A DNA stretch of 64,000 nt, taken from contig JAQFVV010000021.1 in NCBI GenBank assembly GCA_028023455.1, positions 5,794,853-5,858,852 on the forward strand, in the 5' to 3' direction. The notes under the pieces are model-generated. The model did no database searches and was not told the origin of the DNA. It saw only the letters and a list, made by a program, of their open reading frames with translations. Shown here piece after piece: positions 22,800 through 33,569 of the stretch; the first letter of the stretch is position 1, and each line of letters starts with the position of its first letter. Both the position numbers and the translations under genes were made by a program. Source of the DNA: Epiperipatus broadwayi (lineage: Eukaryota > Onychophora > Udeonychophora > Euonychophora > Peripatidae).

Positions 22800-23235
22800 T
22801 ATATATAGGGTATATGAGCACAGACTTTCACACTACCCACCACTCTCCACATTATCTCATAATACTGACAATATAGGTGTGACAAGAATCTCAGCCTCAG
22901 GGTGACCTTTTAGCATTCCATCATCAGATTTTCAATTGGATGGACGGTTGAAGAGTTGGAGTGTGGAGTAGATTGAAGCCTGTCCATTAAAGTATGAGGT
23001 TTGGCTATCTTAATTAATATATATCTGAGCACTTGCAGCATATATCTGTAGAGATGGTAATCTGGACCAACTGATGATTGCTGGTTTAGCATGAAATACG
23101 TATATTGGTGATTATTTATCTATTCAACATATATGTGTTCAAGTGTATCAGTATTATGAGATAATGTGGAGAGTGGTGGGTAGTGTGAAAGTCTGTGCTC
23201 ATATACCCTATATGTTACATATATAGACACAGGTA
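22800..23235. mobile_element. Family D foldback
   Basis: It begins ATATATAGGGTATATGAGCA and ends GTGCTCATATACCCTATA, with the about 75-bp start of D inverted at both ends. The body between is D in minus orientation, including GGTGTGACAAGAATCTCAGC and CCATCATCAGATTTTCAATT. This matches two D units joined tail to tail, one 3'-shortened. The 53.5 kb copy has the same plan but longer arms. Confidence 0.8.
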
Positions 23236-23239
23236 TATA

Positions 23240-24350
23240 ATAAGCCTGTGTTTCAGTTATTAAATAACATTTATATGTTCTTTAATACAAATGTAACACC
23301 TGACATTAGTATGCAATTAAGTAAGGCTCAGATAATTATAATCTTAAGAGTCACTTTACAATATACAACTGTTTGTTATTGCTAATATTCTGCGCTCATA
23401 TACCCCATTCTCATCATAAAAACCTAAACAATAAACCAAAATATCTTTATCTTTTCCTTCAATTGTTTTTATCCCATTCTCCATAATAATTTAAGAAATG
23501 TCAAACAAAAAAATATACCCTGATGCAAATCACCTGAGGCATGCTACATTATAAGACATTTTGAAATCAACGGATAACTATTTGCAAGGCTAATCAGGTG
23601 TTTTATTACCCCAATCTCATTATGTTTTTTGGTCATCAAATCTGCCTTTCAACAAATTTCACATTGTAATCTATATTATCATTAATTTTATATTTTATAA
23701 TAAGTATTTATTAAGAATAACTTTGCTAAAAATAATTACATAAAATTTCTTTTTTTTTTTGTCAATGATAAATTACATTAAAAAAATTCTTTTACATTTA
23801 AGCAAAATTTACTTAAAGCAAATCACAATAGAAAGGAAATTCTATTCTGTTTTAATTGTTAGAATAAAATTAATCAAAAACGCAGATAATAAAACTTTTT
23901 AAAAAGTTTAAATCAAATTTATTTATTAGTGTAAAATTTTAATTAATAATAATATTTTTATTTAATTATTATTTTAATATAACCACTAAGGACTTTTATT
24001 TATTTTACACTTCAAACCCAATTTAACTTTTTTCCCCCGTAGCTATTTCTAATATTTTCATAATTAGTTTTATCTCAAAGTAATATTAAACAAAATTATT
24101 TTTTTTATATTTTAATTGTATATTTTATAAAAGTGCTTTAACTTTAAGCTGAAAGCATTTACATTTATGATAATAAAATTATATTTCTATTGTAAATATA
24201 GTTTTTTTTTTTTTTTTTTTAAAAAAAAAAGATATTATTAACTGCAAAAATCATTTTATTTAATATTTAAAATAAGTGTTTAAATTTTAAAATAAAAATG
24301 TGAAAAAAATATATATTCGCAATATATATATATATATACACACATTATAA
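23240..24350. other. Non-coding A+T-rich stretch
   Basis: No gene. Long T and A runs near 23750 and 24202-24230, and a short TA/CA tract near 24320-24345. Confidence 0.5.
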
Positions 24351-24374
24351 GGAACTTCAATTTCGATTTTCTCT

Positions 24375-24800
24375 CCACACCTATCCAATCCATCTTGTAC
24401 AATTGATACGCATAACCACATATATGTGAAAAAGATAAATGATCACCATTATACGTATTTTGTGCTGAACCAGCCAGCACTCATCAGTTGGTTCACCTCA
24501 TCATCTCCAACACGTAAATACAATTACTGCTCAGCTTATATGAAAATAGCAAATCTTCAAACTTTAACGGACAAGTTTGCGTTGGTGACCGAGTGGTCAG
24601 CACAGCTGCCTTACAAGCAGTTGTTTCGGGTTCGCTTTCTGGCCGATGCTTTGACACATAAAAAAAAGAAGTTTCAATCTTTTCCACTCTCCAACTTTTC
24701 AGCCATTCTTTTAATTGAAAATCCGAAGATGAAATGATCAAAGCCTTTGATGATGCCAATATTATTATAATACCCATGTTGCCCTTAAGTCAAACAGATT
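24375..24800 (+). mobile_element. Family D copy interrupted by a SINE
   Basis: D words run in plus order (GATACGCATAACCACATATA, GCTGAACCAGCC, CAGCTTATATGAAAATAGC, AAACTTTAACGGACAAG), stop at the SINE, and resume as TTTCAATCTTTTCCACTC and GAAAATCCGAAGATGAAATG. The D copy thus predates the SINE. Confidence 0.8.
24575..24668 (+). mobile_element. SINE-1a nested in family D
   Basis: The head is GCGTTGGTGACCGAGTGGTC, then GCTGCCTTACAAGCAGTTGT, then the B box GGGTTCGCTTTCTGG and the trailer GCTTTGACACATAAA. The short target duplication AAGTTT flanks it at 24573-24578 and 24669-24674, splitting the D sequence GGACA...TTCAATC. Confidence 0.85.
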
Positions 24801-24844
24801 CCTCACACATAGGACTTTAATATGTTCATTAAATTATACAGAAG

Positions 24845-24995
24845 AGGGATAAGAGCTGGTTCAGCACAAAATATGTATATTGGAGATCATTTATCTTTTT
24901 CACATATATGTGTTCACGTGTTGTTGTATAAAATAGATTGGATACTGTGGGAAGTTTGAAAGTCTGAATTCCAATCCGTTATAATTACATTAAGT
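24845..24995 (-). mobile_element. Family D fragment, minus orientation
   Basis: It contains GCTGGTTCAGCACAAAATAT, ACACATATATGTGTTCACGT, and the D edge GAAAGTCTGAATTCCAATCC. It lies head to head with the plus-oriented copy at 24375. Confidence 0.7.
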
Positions 24996-25034
24996 CTAGC
25001 ATACAGAATACCCATATATTTAAATATAATATTA

Positions 25035-25285
25035 GTAAAAATCAGTCACATGTCACATGACCTATATAGCTTGCATTACCAATATGTAATATATAAAGAG
25101 CCTGCTAATAGCTGTAAACAAGCTTATTTTTTTATGATAAATACTACAAGAGAAAGTACCTGAAGCCTTTATCTATGATTGTCCCTATCCCCAGAGCGGT
25201 ACTTTCTCTTATAGCATTTATCATAAAAAAAAAATAATAAACAGCTTGTTTAGAGCTATTAGCAGGCTCTTTATATATTATATAT
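25035..25285. mobile_element. Family B foldback
   Basis: After TCACATGTCACATGACC, the arm ATATAAAGAGCCTGCTAATA (from 25091) with AAACAAGC and TTTATGATAAAT is mirrored by ATTTATCATAAA, AAACAGCTTG and TATTAGCAGGCTCTTTATAT (to about 25277). The loop contains GAAAGTACC/GGTACTTTC. The right outer terminus is lost at the junction with the following D copy. Confidence 0.7.
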
Positions 25286-25289
25286 TTAT

Positions 25290-25560
25290 ATATATGGAGG
25301 ATGAAGTAGTTTGAAGCCTGCCCATTAAAGTTTGAAGATTTGCTATCTAAATATAAATCGAACACTGATTATATATGTGTGGGAGATGATGATCTGGACC
25401 AACTGGTGAATGATGGTTCAGCATAAATGATCTATGTTGGAGATCATTTAACTTTTTCACATGTGTGTGTCCATGTGAATTGGTTATATGAGATAAAGTG
25501 GATAGTGGAGGGAGCTTGAAAGTCTGTGTTCAAATCCCCTATAATTTCATATATATAATA
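25290..25560 (-). mobile_element. Family D copy, minus orientation
   Basis: It shows GAAGCCTGCCCATTAAAGT, GATGATCTGGACCAACTGG, GTGTGTGTCCATGTGAATTG and the edge AAGTCTGTGTTCAAATCCCC. It abuts the family B foldback. Confidence 0.8.
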
Positions 25561-26036
25561 AATAGAGGGATTTGAATTTAGGATTGTCAGTCTATAGGTT
25601 AATTATATGTCACCAGAAATATACGCATGACTAAAAAATGATAAAACATGAATAGAGAGGCATCATTATATTGTGCCGATCAGATAGTACCTAAAATTTG
25701 TTGCTAACCTTAAAATAGGATGCTAGGCAATATAACAGTGACTATTCAAATAGTTTACTGCTTGGAAATTTATCAGAAAATTAGAGTACTAAAAGTAGCA
25801 TAATTGGTCTGTGATCTAGAGGCATTAAGTACCAGAGTCGACCACTTTAATCACTTACTGAGTATTTTTTACATGAGTTGCTTCTTGCCTGCTTTTGCAT
25901 ATGGGAAAACTTGAAAAACACATGATATTTGTTAAATCAAATCAAACTGTTTGATCAATATAAAAACAAAATAATTGGATTGATTAATTTCACACTGTCT
26001 GTTTTAAGGGTTCAGGACAATCTTTTTTATATAGCT

Positions 26037-26177
26037 TCCCCCTCCCCCCCCCCCCCCCCCCCCCCCCCCCCTTCCCTCCCTCCCTTTTTTCTTTTTTTTT
26101 TTTTTTTTTCTTCCTCCCCATTCCCTTCCTTTTTTTTCTCCCCCTTTTTCCTCCCCCCCCCCCTCCCCCCCCCCCCC

Positions 26178-26210
<33 letters not shown>

Positions 26211-26234
26211 TTAATTTTTCCCTTTTTTTTTTTT

Positions 26235-26284
<50 letters not shown>

Positions 26285-26345
26285 ATTCTCCCCCCCCCCC
26301 CCCACCCCCCCCTCACCTTTTTCACCTTTTTTTTCCCAACAGGAG
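26037..26345. repeat. Poly-C / poly-T low-complexity block
   Basis: About 300 bases consist almost only of C runs (up to more than 30) mixed with T runs and one A run near 26275. Overlapping proline-rich (plus) and glycine-rich (minus) frames come from it and are not genes. The C content is unlike anything else in this A+T-rich window. It could be a true homopyrimidine tract, able on its complement to form G-quadruplexes, or a sequencing or assembly artefact at a homopolymer. Confidence 0.9.
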
Positions 26346-26389
26346 AATCAATAAAAATTTTTTTTTCATTTTCTTGTTACAATATTTAA

Positions 26390-26725
26390 TATATAGGGTA
26401 TATGAGCACAGACGTTCACCCAACCCCACTCTCCGCACTATCTCATAACACTGATACACTTGAACACATGTATGTCAAAAAGATTGGTCCAGATTACCAT
26501 CTCCACACATATATGCTATAATTGCTCAGATATATATTAAGATAGCCAATTCTCACACTTTAATGGACTGGCTTCAATCTACTCCATACTCCAACTCTTC
26601 AACCATCCATCCAATTGAAAATCTGATGATGGAAGGCTCAAAGGCCACCCTGAGGCCAATATTCTTTTCACACCCATGTTGACCTAAGGTCAATCTGACC
26701 CCTCATGTACAGAACACAATCCATT
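26390..26725 (+). mobile_element. Family D copy with distal part
   Basis: It starts ATATATAGGGTATATGAGCA, lacks the central GATAAATAATCACC section after CAAAAAGATT, and extends into CACCCTGAGGCCAATATTCT and CACCCATGTTGACCTAAGGT, which define the distal part of D. It follows the poly-C block directly. Confidence 0.85.
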
Positions 26726-26950
26726 TAATACATATACAAGGGATGGGCAGACATCTCTACTATGTAATAACTGAAACACACAGGCTTACTATATACCTGT
26801 ATCTATATATGTAATATATAGGTATATGAGCACAGACTTTCACACAACCCACCACTCTCCACAATATCTCATAACAATGATACACTTGAACACATATATG
26901 TCAAAAAGATAAATAATCACCAATATATATATTTTATGCTAAAACAGCAA
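26726..26950 (+). mobile_element. Family D junction and second partial copy
   Basis: ACTGAAACACACAGGCTTAC and ATACCTGTATCTATATATGT form the linker seen between adjoining D units at 23.2, 54.0 and 57.3 kb. A second unit then starts at about 26817 (TATAGGTATATGAGCACAGA) and stops at GCAATCATC near 26950. D therefore tends to occur as head-to-tail multimers. Confidence 0.75.
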
Positions 26951-27349
26951 TCATCATTGTGGAATATTGAAGTGGGAATGTCAATCATTAACTGTAACAA
27001 CATTTACTATTTGAGGACGATTGTGTTTAATGTCATATAAATGATATATTCTTCAGGTTTCTATATTATTTATTTTATTAAATATATTTAAATATTTGTA
27101 GCAGGAATACAACTTTAATCAAACTGCCAACACAGGCATGATGACTCAAGTGCTGGTATCTTTACAACAATACATACTTCTTATTCATTAACTGAGATTT
27201 AAAGTATATATTTGGTCTAAGGATAATTTCTAGTTTTAATACATGTTTAATAATACTCATTAATATATTTATATACAATAGTTTGCATCAGTGTTGTGAA
27301 TACAAAAAATATGATATAAATTAAACTGTAGCAATTTGCAACCTGTAAA

Positions 27350-27460
27350 TACTGGACAAATGATGAATACATATGTAAAGGATTGTGATCTAGGCCAATT
27401 GATAAATGTTGGTTCAGTATGAAATGTGCATCTAGGGGATCATTTGTATATTTATATATG
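27350..27460 (-). mobile_element. Family D fragment
   Basis: It keeps GATCTAGGCCAATTGATAAA and GTTCAGTATGAAATGTGCA, then is cut by the hAT-like element at 27461. Confidence 0.6.
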
Positions 27461-27859
27461 TGGGGGTCCCCAACCCTACGCTCATGGGCACCATAGTGCC
27501 CGCAGACCATTATATGTGTGCCTGCTGCTATCCGAACACAATAAAAAATTATTTATCTGATACAAATAAATTTAATTTTTAAAATTTGGTATAAATTATT
27601 TTGTTATATTGTAAGCAAATTGTAGGGCATACTATACTTTTACAGCATAAAAATATAAACATTAATTATATGTTAAAATTTTATTTTTGAAATAAATATT
27701 TTTTTGTACATTATGTGTATTATTAACAATATCCAACTAAATATTTACATTGAAAAAATAAATGGTGCTCGCCACCTGGTTGAAAAATTGAATGGTGCCC
27801 ACCACCTGGCCGGTATTATAGAATGTGCTCTTTAAGTGCAAAAAGGTTGGGGACCTCTG
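27461..27859. mobile_element. hAT-like non-autonomous element
   Basis: The left end contains GGGGGTCCCCAACC and the right end GGTTGGGGACCTCTG, giving inverted termini of about 13 bp of the (C)AGxGGTCCCCAACC type widely found in hAT elements. Length is about 400 bp, the interior is A+T-rich, and subterminal words GGTGCTCGCCACCTGG and GGTGCCCACCACCTGG are tandem. It interrupts a D copy. I could not find a clear 8-bp target duplication, so one end may be eroded. Confidence 0.65.
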
Positions 27860-28109
27860 GAATAGAGGGATGAAAATATCTAAACTTATATATATATAAA
27901 TGAAGATAAGTTTTAAATATATTTAAAATGTATATATAAAATTAAATTACAACATATGTTATGTATGTCTTACTTTAAAAGTAAAATGGTGTCTCAAAAT
28001 CCATTTATAATGAGATAATTTAGTTTGACTTCTGAGCTCATAGATGGCTGTGATATGATAGAGCAAAAATAAAATATATACTGATAGAAATAAAAAAACT
28101 TAAATATGT

Positions 28110-29205
28110 ATACATATATAATTTTATATTCAAATAATAAAACAAATATAGTAATATAAATTCCAACTTTTAATCCTTATAGGAGCATTTTCAACTATCT
28201 AAATAGTCTTTGTCAACTAAGGTTAAAACTTTTAAAATCGAATGTGTAAGGTATTTTTACTTTTCCCATAATTCATTAATTCTTACATTTGTTGCCTGTC
28301 AATTTTTAAAGCAGTTTACATATTTATTTATTAACATTGCCTCCTTTATTTTTCATTTATTATTATTTCTTTCAATACATAATATCTTTACAATTTTATA
28401 ACTAAAATCAAATCCAAAATTTCTTATTATGACCATAAAACACTGATGCTGATATAAAATTATTTTCAGTATTATTTTATGAAGATTTTTGAACTCTTTT
28501 TAGTAACAGTACATGTTCTCTAGTCCTTTTCTGTAAAGTACAATGTGATTCACCAATATAAGCACATCCACATTCACATATCCACTTATATATTATAGAA
28601 CTTTGGAAGGACACATGCTATGCTTTATTGAAGAAATGGAATTAGTATATTTGCATATCATTAGATGTAGTAGCAAGCTATGATTATGAAGGCAAGATCC
28701 TTTGAAAGCACTCAACTCATTTGTTTTTAGTTATCTATTTTATATTAACACTTTATAGCTTTTGAGAACAGTTGTGTCACACATGCTAAAACTTTGATTC
28801 ATAAATGAATTATTTTTAGAATTATTTATTAACTTATTTAAATTAGGAGATGCATTAAATGCAATTCCACATATATTTATATATATTTTTCTTTATATAT
28901 TTTACTTGTTGATTTGAAATAAAAAGTATTGATATCCATACTTTCTTATTATTTATAGATTTAATTTTCATATTCCATTTTTTATTATAATTTTTTACTA
29001 CATTATAAATAATATTATAATCATATTCAATGTCTAATAATTCATTAGTAAATATATTTATATTTTTTGTTTTATCTGATATATATTTGCAAAGTTTATT
29101 ATTTGGAGTAAAAAGGATTTTAAACCTGATAATTTATGTGTCAATGGTACCATTGAATTATATGGAATATATCTTCTCTTTTTAGTAATATTCCAAATTA
29201 TTTTA
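28110..29205 (-). pseudogene. PLE-a copy 1 (Penelope-like), 5' truncated, minus strand
   Basis: Read on the minus strand this begins inside the late RT region (shared with the plus copy as GATATATTCC.TATAATTCAA) and runs through a linker into a GIY-YIG endonuclease at 28508-28606: IIYKWICECGCAYIGESHCT then LQKRTREH. The VYK...C.C...YIG.S...L..R..EH pattern is the established C-terminal nuclease of Penelope-like elements, which nicks target DNA to prime reverse transcription. The 3' region ends near 28110. The RT core is missing. It is arranged head to head with the longer copy on the right. Confidence 0.85.
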
Positions 29206-29215
29206 AAATGTTGAT

Positions 29216-30930
29216 AAAATAAATATTGAAAATATATGAATAAAGTTTATTTGTGATATATTAAAAAAAGCAAAAAATCATGCGATTGATGCTAATACTT
29301 ATTAGAAGCTATATCCATCAACTGCAAATTGCCCTAGGAATTTTTCAAATATTAAATTACATAAAGAAAATGAACCATTAAGATTAATGATTGATTTTGT
29401 TGGTGCTTTTTGTTGTTAAACATGTAAATTTATTGAAAGGATGCTACAAGATATACTTAGTTTTGGAGAGCATACAATAAATTCATTGTTTGATTTTATT
29501 GATAAAATTTGTAATATTAGAATTGAGAAAAATAATATTTTTTGTACATTAGATATTAGTAAAATGTATGGATCTATTGATAAAGTAAAATCATTAAAAT
29601 TATATCTGATGCATTTAAAAAAAGTTAATTCTAAAATGATAATGTTTACAATTAATACATTAAATTTTATTGATAAAAAATATATACTATATTTAATAAT
29701 ATTTATATAAAATAAATAATGGTTGGCCAATTGGTCTTTCTGTAGTAGTGCAAATATATAATTACATAATATCAACATATGAAAATAAAATTTTAGAAAA
29801 AGGTATTTATCAAGATGAAATTACTATATATCAGAGATATGTAGATGATGTTTTTATATGTGGTAAAAAGATGCTATTAATAATTTATTTAATGAATTAA
29901 ATAATATAGAAAATCTACAATGGATTAAAACAGATAAAGAATTAATGTCAGTAAAATTTCTAGTACTTAAAATAACTGGAAATGTAAATAATTTGGATTA
30001 TTATATGTTAATTAAACTTATTGAAATGAGAGGATATATTCCGTATAATTCAACGGTATCATTGCTACATAAGTTATTGGGTTTAAAATCCTTTTGTTTT
30101 GAAATAATAAACTTTGCAAATATACATCAGATAAAATAAAAAATGTAAATATATTTACTAATGAATTGTTAGACATTGGTTTATGATTATAATATTATAT
30201 ATAATACAGTTAAAATTATAGTAAAAAATGGAATAATATGGAAATTATATCTATGAATAGTAAGAAAGTATGGATGTCAATACCTTTTATTTTAAATCAA
30301 CAAGTAAAATTTATAAAGAAAATATATAAAACATGTGAAATTGCATTTTATGCACTTCCTAATTTAAATAAATTAATGAATAATTCTAAGAATAAAAATC
30401 ATCTATGAACCAAAGTTCTATAGTATATAAATGGTTATGTGATTGTGGAAGTGATTATATTGGTGAATCACATTGTACTTTAGAGAAAAGAACTAGAGAA
30501 CATGCACTGTTACTAAAAAGGGTGCAAAAATCTACATAAATAATACTGAAAATAATGTTATATCAACATCACTGTTTTGTGACTATAATAAAAAATGTAA
30601 TTTTGGATTTGATTTTAGCTATAAAAATGTAAAGATATTATGTATTGAAAGAAATAACAACAAATGAAAAATAAAGGAGGCAATGTTAATGAACAAATAT
30701 AAAAAATGCTTAATAAATAAACAGGCAGCAAATATAAGAATTAATGAATTATGCCAAAGCTAAAAATAGAAGGTGATTACCTTTGAACATACCTTATATG
30801 TTTGACTTTAAAAGTTTTAAACTTAGTTGATAAATACTATTTAGATAATTGAAAGAGCTCCTATGTGGATTAAAAGTTTGAATTTGTATTTCTGTATTTG
30901 TTTTATTATTTAATATAAAATTATATATAT
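29216..30930 (+). pseudogene. PLE-a copy 2, RT plus GIY-YIG, plus strand
   Basis: Blocks seen in order: YPSTANCPRNFSN and LRLMIDFVGAF near 29306-29405 (the early RT motif), LDISKMYGSIDKVKSLK near 29549-29600 (first aspartate block, family usually D..S.Y..I), GWPIGLSVVVQIYNYI near 29720, RYVDDVFICG with the catalytic YVDD at 29838-29849, a late RT block to 30139, and a GIY-YIG domain at about 30405-30530 (SSIVYKWLCDCGSDYIGES). A tail containing VKILCIERNNNK follows. Several frameshifts (for example just after YVDD) and stops make it inactive. The 3' end near 30930 mirrors that of copy 1. Confidence 0.9.
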
Positions 30931-30957
30931 ATATAAGTGAAAGGAATACAGACATTG

Positions 30958-30958
30958 A

Positions 30959-31037
<79 letters not shown>

Positions 31038-31129
31038 GGTCATATATATTGTTAAAACAAGGTTGCTTTGACAACAGTTTGAAATTATTGATTGTTATTA
31101 GTATTGGGATTGTCTAAGGATTGACTGGT

Positions 31130-31174
<45 letters not shown>

Positions 31175-31260
31175 ACAAGGTTGCCTAGACAACAGTTTGA
31201 ATTTGTTGATTGTTATTAGTATTAGGATTGTCTAAGTGTTGACTGGTTTTAATAATATAT
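30958..31260 (+). repeat. TA tracts with two family G units
   Basis: A TA dinucleotide tract (about 30958-31036) is followed by a unit with AAGGTTGCTTTGACAACAG and AAGGATTGACTGG, a second TA tract (about 31133-31171), and a second unit with AAGGTTGCCTAGACAACAG and AAGTGTTGACTGG. The units are about 90% alike by eye. The tract begins right after the PLE-a 3' end. Confidence 0.85.
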
Positions 31261-31269
31261 ATTAATAAT

Positions 31270-31970
31270 GAAAAATATATAGTAATCTCTAGTACAAATT
31301 TAAATGTTTTAATATTTTTAACCACTACTATTGTAAAATAAATAAACTGATTTTTCATATTACTTATTTTTTAGTTATAAACTAACCTCATTCATGTGAT
31401 ATATTTTATTTTTAAAGTATGAATATGTTTGATTATTAAAACTGTGTTTAAGTCAATTATACATTAATAAATGACATACTGGGCAAACATAATTATTTCA
31501 TTTGTTATTATAAATTGACAATCATTATACATCTTAAACTTAAGTATGTAATATTAGTAAATGCACTGAAACTAATCTAATAAATAGGCATATATTTTAG
31601 TGAGCTCTAGAACAAATTTTAATATCATTAATTGTTTATTCATTGTAAAATGAATAGATAGTCATTCATTCTATATACATTTCTGCTACTACCTAGCCTC
31701 ATCAGGTATGCTGGAAATACAAATATCTAATTGCAATCAATTTAAATGCAATTTAAAAATTAAGTCTTTACAAAAAGTATAAATCATGTGATTGTATGTG
31801 AAAATATGAATACAATTTTGAGACCCTGTATAGGTATTTAAATCTCTAGAATGCTTGATAAGGCTAAATTATAGTTAAAATATATACAGCTTGAGAGATT
31901 AACTAGCCGATATTATATTAGATAGCAATAAATATCACAATTTATAGTAGTGGGTATTAAAATATGCTTT

Positions 31971-32001
<31 letters not shown>

Positions 32002-32040
32002 AATATTTTTATGTAATGTTATTATAATAAAGAATAGAAA
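31270..32040. other. Non-coding A+T-rich stretch
   Basis: No gene; a TA tract at about 31970-31994. Confidence 0.5.
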
Positions 32041-32043
32041 TAA

Positions 32044-32133
32044 GAGATAATGTCCATGTAAATAGAAAATAATCTTTGATATCTGACATTGGAGGTTAAA
32101 AGTTCTTTTCTATTTACATGGGTATTATCTCTC
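32044..32133. repeat. Hairpin, about 27-bp arms
   Basis: GAGATAATGTCCATGTAAAT (32044) with AGAAAA pairs with TTTTCTATTTACATGGGTAT then TATCTC (to 32132). The loop is about 35 bp. A TA tract flanks each side. It is probably a tiny MITE. Confidence 0.7.
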
Positions 32134-32353
32134 ATTTCAGTGTTTTATTATATATATATATTCTATTTTTGTAATGTTTTACTAACTTTAACTTCTAGAT
32201 ATATGCTCAGAAATATCAATTCTAAAAATGTGATCTGAAATAAATATGATGTTCAAAACCAAAGAAATTCAAGAAGTAGCACTTGTAGTTTTTGTGAATT
32301 GTTACTACTTTCTAATTTATAAGATATAGAAGCAGATTGTGTAGGATATAGAC

Positions 32354-32829
32354 CAGGACTGGCCAACTTTTGTGCTCATAAGATCTACTTTTTATTTTTA
32401 AAATGTGTTGCAATCGATTTGTTGTCATAAGCGATCAACTTGTTGTCATAGATATGGAAGTGGAGGGAGGTGTGAAATACATACCATTTTTATATATCTA
32501 TCTAATAAAAAATAACAATTATTTAACCAGCCAAAAAAGTAATGTTCAGGAGAATTAAAGCAACATGAGTAATTATTAATAATATTTATTAATTCAAATT
32601 AGCTACATTAAATCAAGATTAAAAATATTATTTTCAGTAACGATACAGCTTAATGGACTTCATCTATATAGAATTGAAAAAAAAAATTAGAACAAAAAAA
32701 AACTTGAAAATCTTGACTTAATTTATTTCACTCGTTACCCGACAGCTCTTGGCAGATTGGCCTTGCGATCGACCAAAAATGGATTTGCGATCAACCGGTG
32801 GATCACAATCGACTTGTTGGACACTCCTG
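32354..32829. mobile_element. hAT MITE copy 1, 476 bp, perfect 8-bp TSD
   Basis: Ends are CAGGACTGGCCAACTT and the complement of TTGGACACTCCTG, flanked by ATATAGAC at 32346-32353 and again at 32830-32837. An 8-bp duplication with CAG-starting termini is the established signature of hAT insertion. The interior has no transposase frame. It includes GCAACATGAGTAATTATTAA, and near the right end GCGATCGACC. The element is about 85-90% similar, by eye, to the inverted copy at 37091-37539. An apparent paralogous empty site with a single ATATAGAC lies at 33387. Confidence 0.93.
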
Positions 32830-33239
32830 ATATAGACCATGCATTAAATCAAAACTTTATTTAATTACCAAAAAAACTGGAATATAGATTATTAATGAAC
32901 AACATTAACTTTACTTCGTTACAACAGATGAGTACTTAATTTAACTTCATGAAAATACTTTTACAATTATGGTTCCAGTTATTGTAGTTTTAAATTAAAT
33001 TAAATAATTAAATTTTTTTAAAGCTGAGTAAAATATTCACCTTGTATGTAAGCTTATGACAATTAAAAATGATACATAGGTGCCCTAGAAAACAAGACTA
33101 TAGAAACATTTTTTAAATAGACTTCCAGTGATTTGATGTTAATAACATTAATTTTTTTTTTTATTAATTCAGATTTTTTATAAATTAAATTTTGTTAAAT
33201 TTTTATAATTTTGAAATAAATTTAAAGTATTTTTTCCCT

Positions 33240-33560
33240 CTCAGTTGCTTGATGTTAATGTTATTTAGTGGAATTTTTTTTATCAGTTCAAATTTTTTAT
33301 GGACTGAAAAAATGTAAAAAATACCATTCTTTAATGTTTATGAATTGTTGCCCTTCCTAATTTGCAAGTCACAGATGTGCGGCAAGATATAGACCATAAA
33401 GATAATCTGAAGAGTATTTTGTGCATTAATACAAAACTATTTAATTCCTAAAAAAAAAAAGGAATATAGACTGCTAATGAAAGATATTAATGTTGCTTGG
33501 TTGTTGGAGTTAAGCACTGAATTTACCTTAATGATGAATGAAGATATGCATGATATATAA
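33240..33560. repeat. Paralogue of the hAT insertion locus
   Basis: The words GGCAAGATATAGACCAT, GTGCATTAATACAAAACTAT, ATTTAATTCCTAAAA and GGAATATAGACTGCTAATGA line up with the two flanks of the element at 32354-32829 (GTAGGATATAGAC, then CATGCATTAAATCAAAACTT, ATTTAATTACCAAAA, GGAATATAGATTATTAATGA). An older local duplication therefore preceded the transposon. A further weak repeat of its left part (CTTGATGTTAATGTTATTTA) is at about 33130. Confidence 0.75.
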
Positions 33561-33569
33561 AAGCAATTT

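Noticed and set aside
25929-26354. Proline-rich (plus) and glycine-rich (minus) open frames
   Set aside because: They translate homopolymer C/G runs in three overlapping frames. There is no codon diversity or domain.
29416-29778. 120-codon minus-strand frame
   Set aside because: Shadow of the Penelope RT on the plus strand, where catalytic blocks are readable.
30958-31171. TA tracts as replication origin or matrix attachment site
   Set aside because: Such function cannot be inferred from composition; TA runs are common here.
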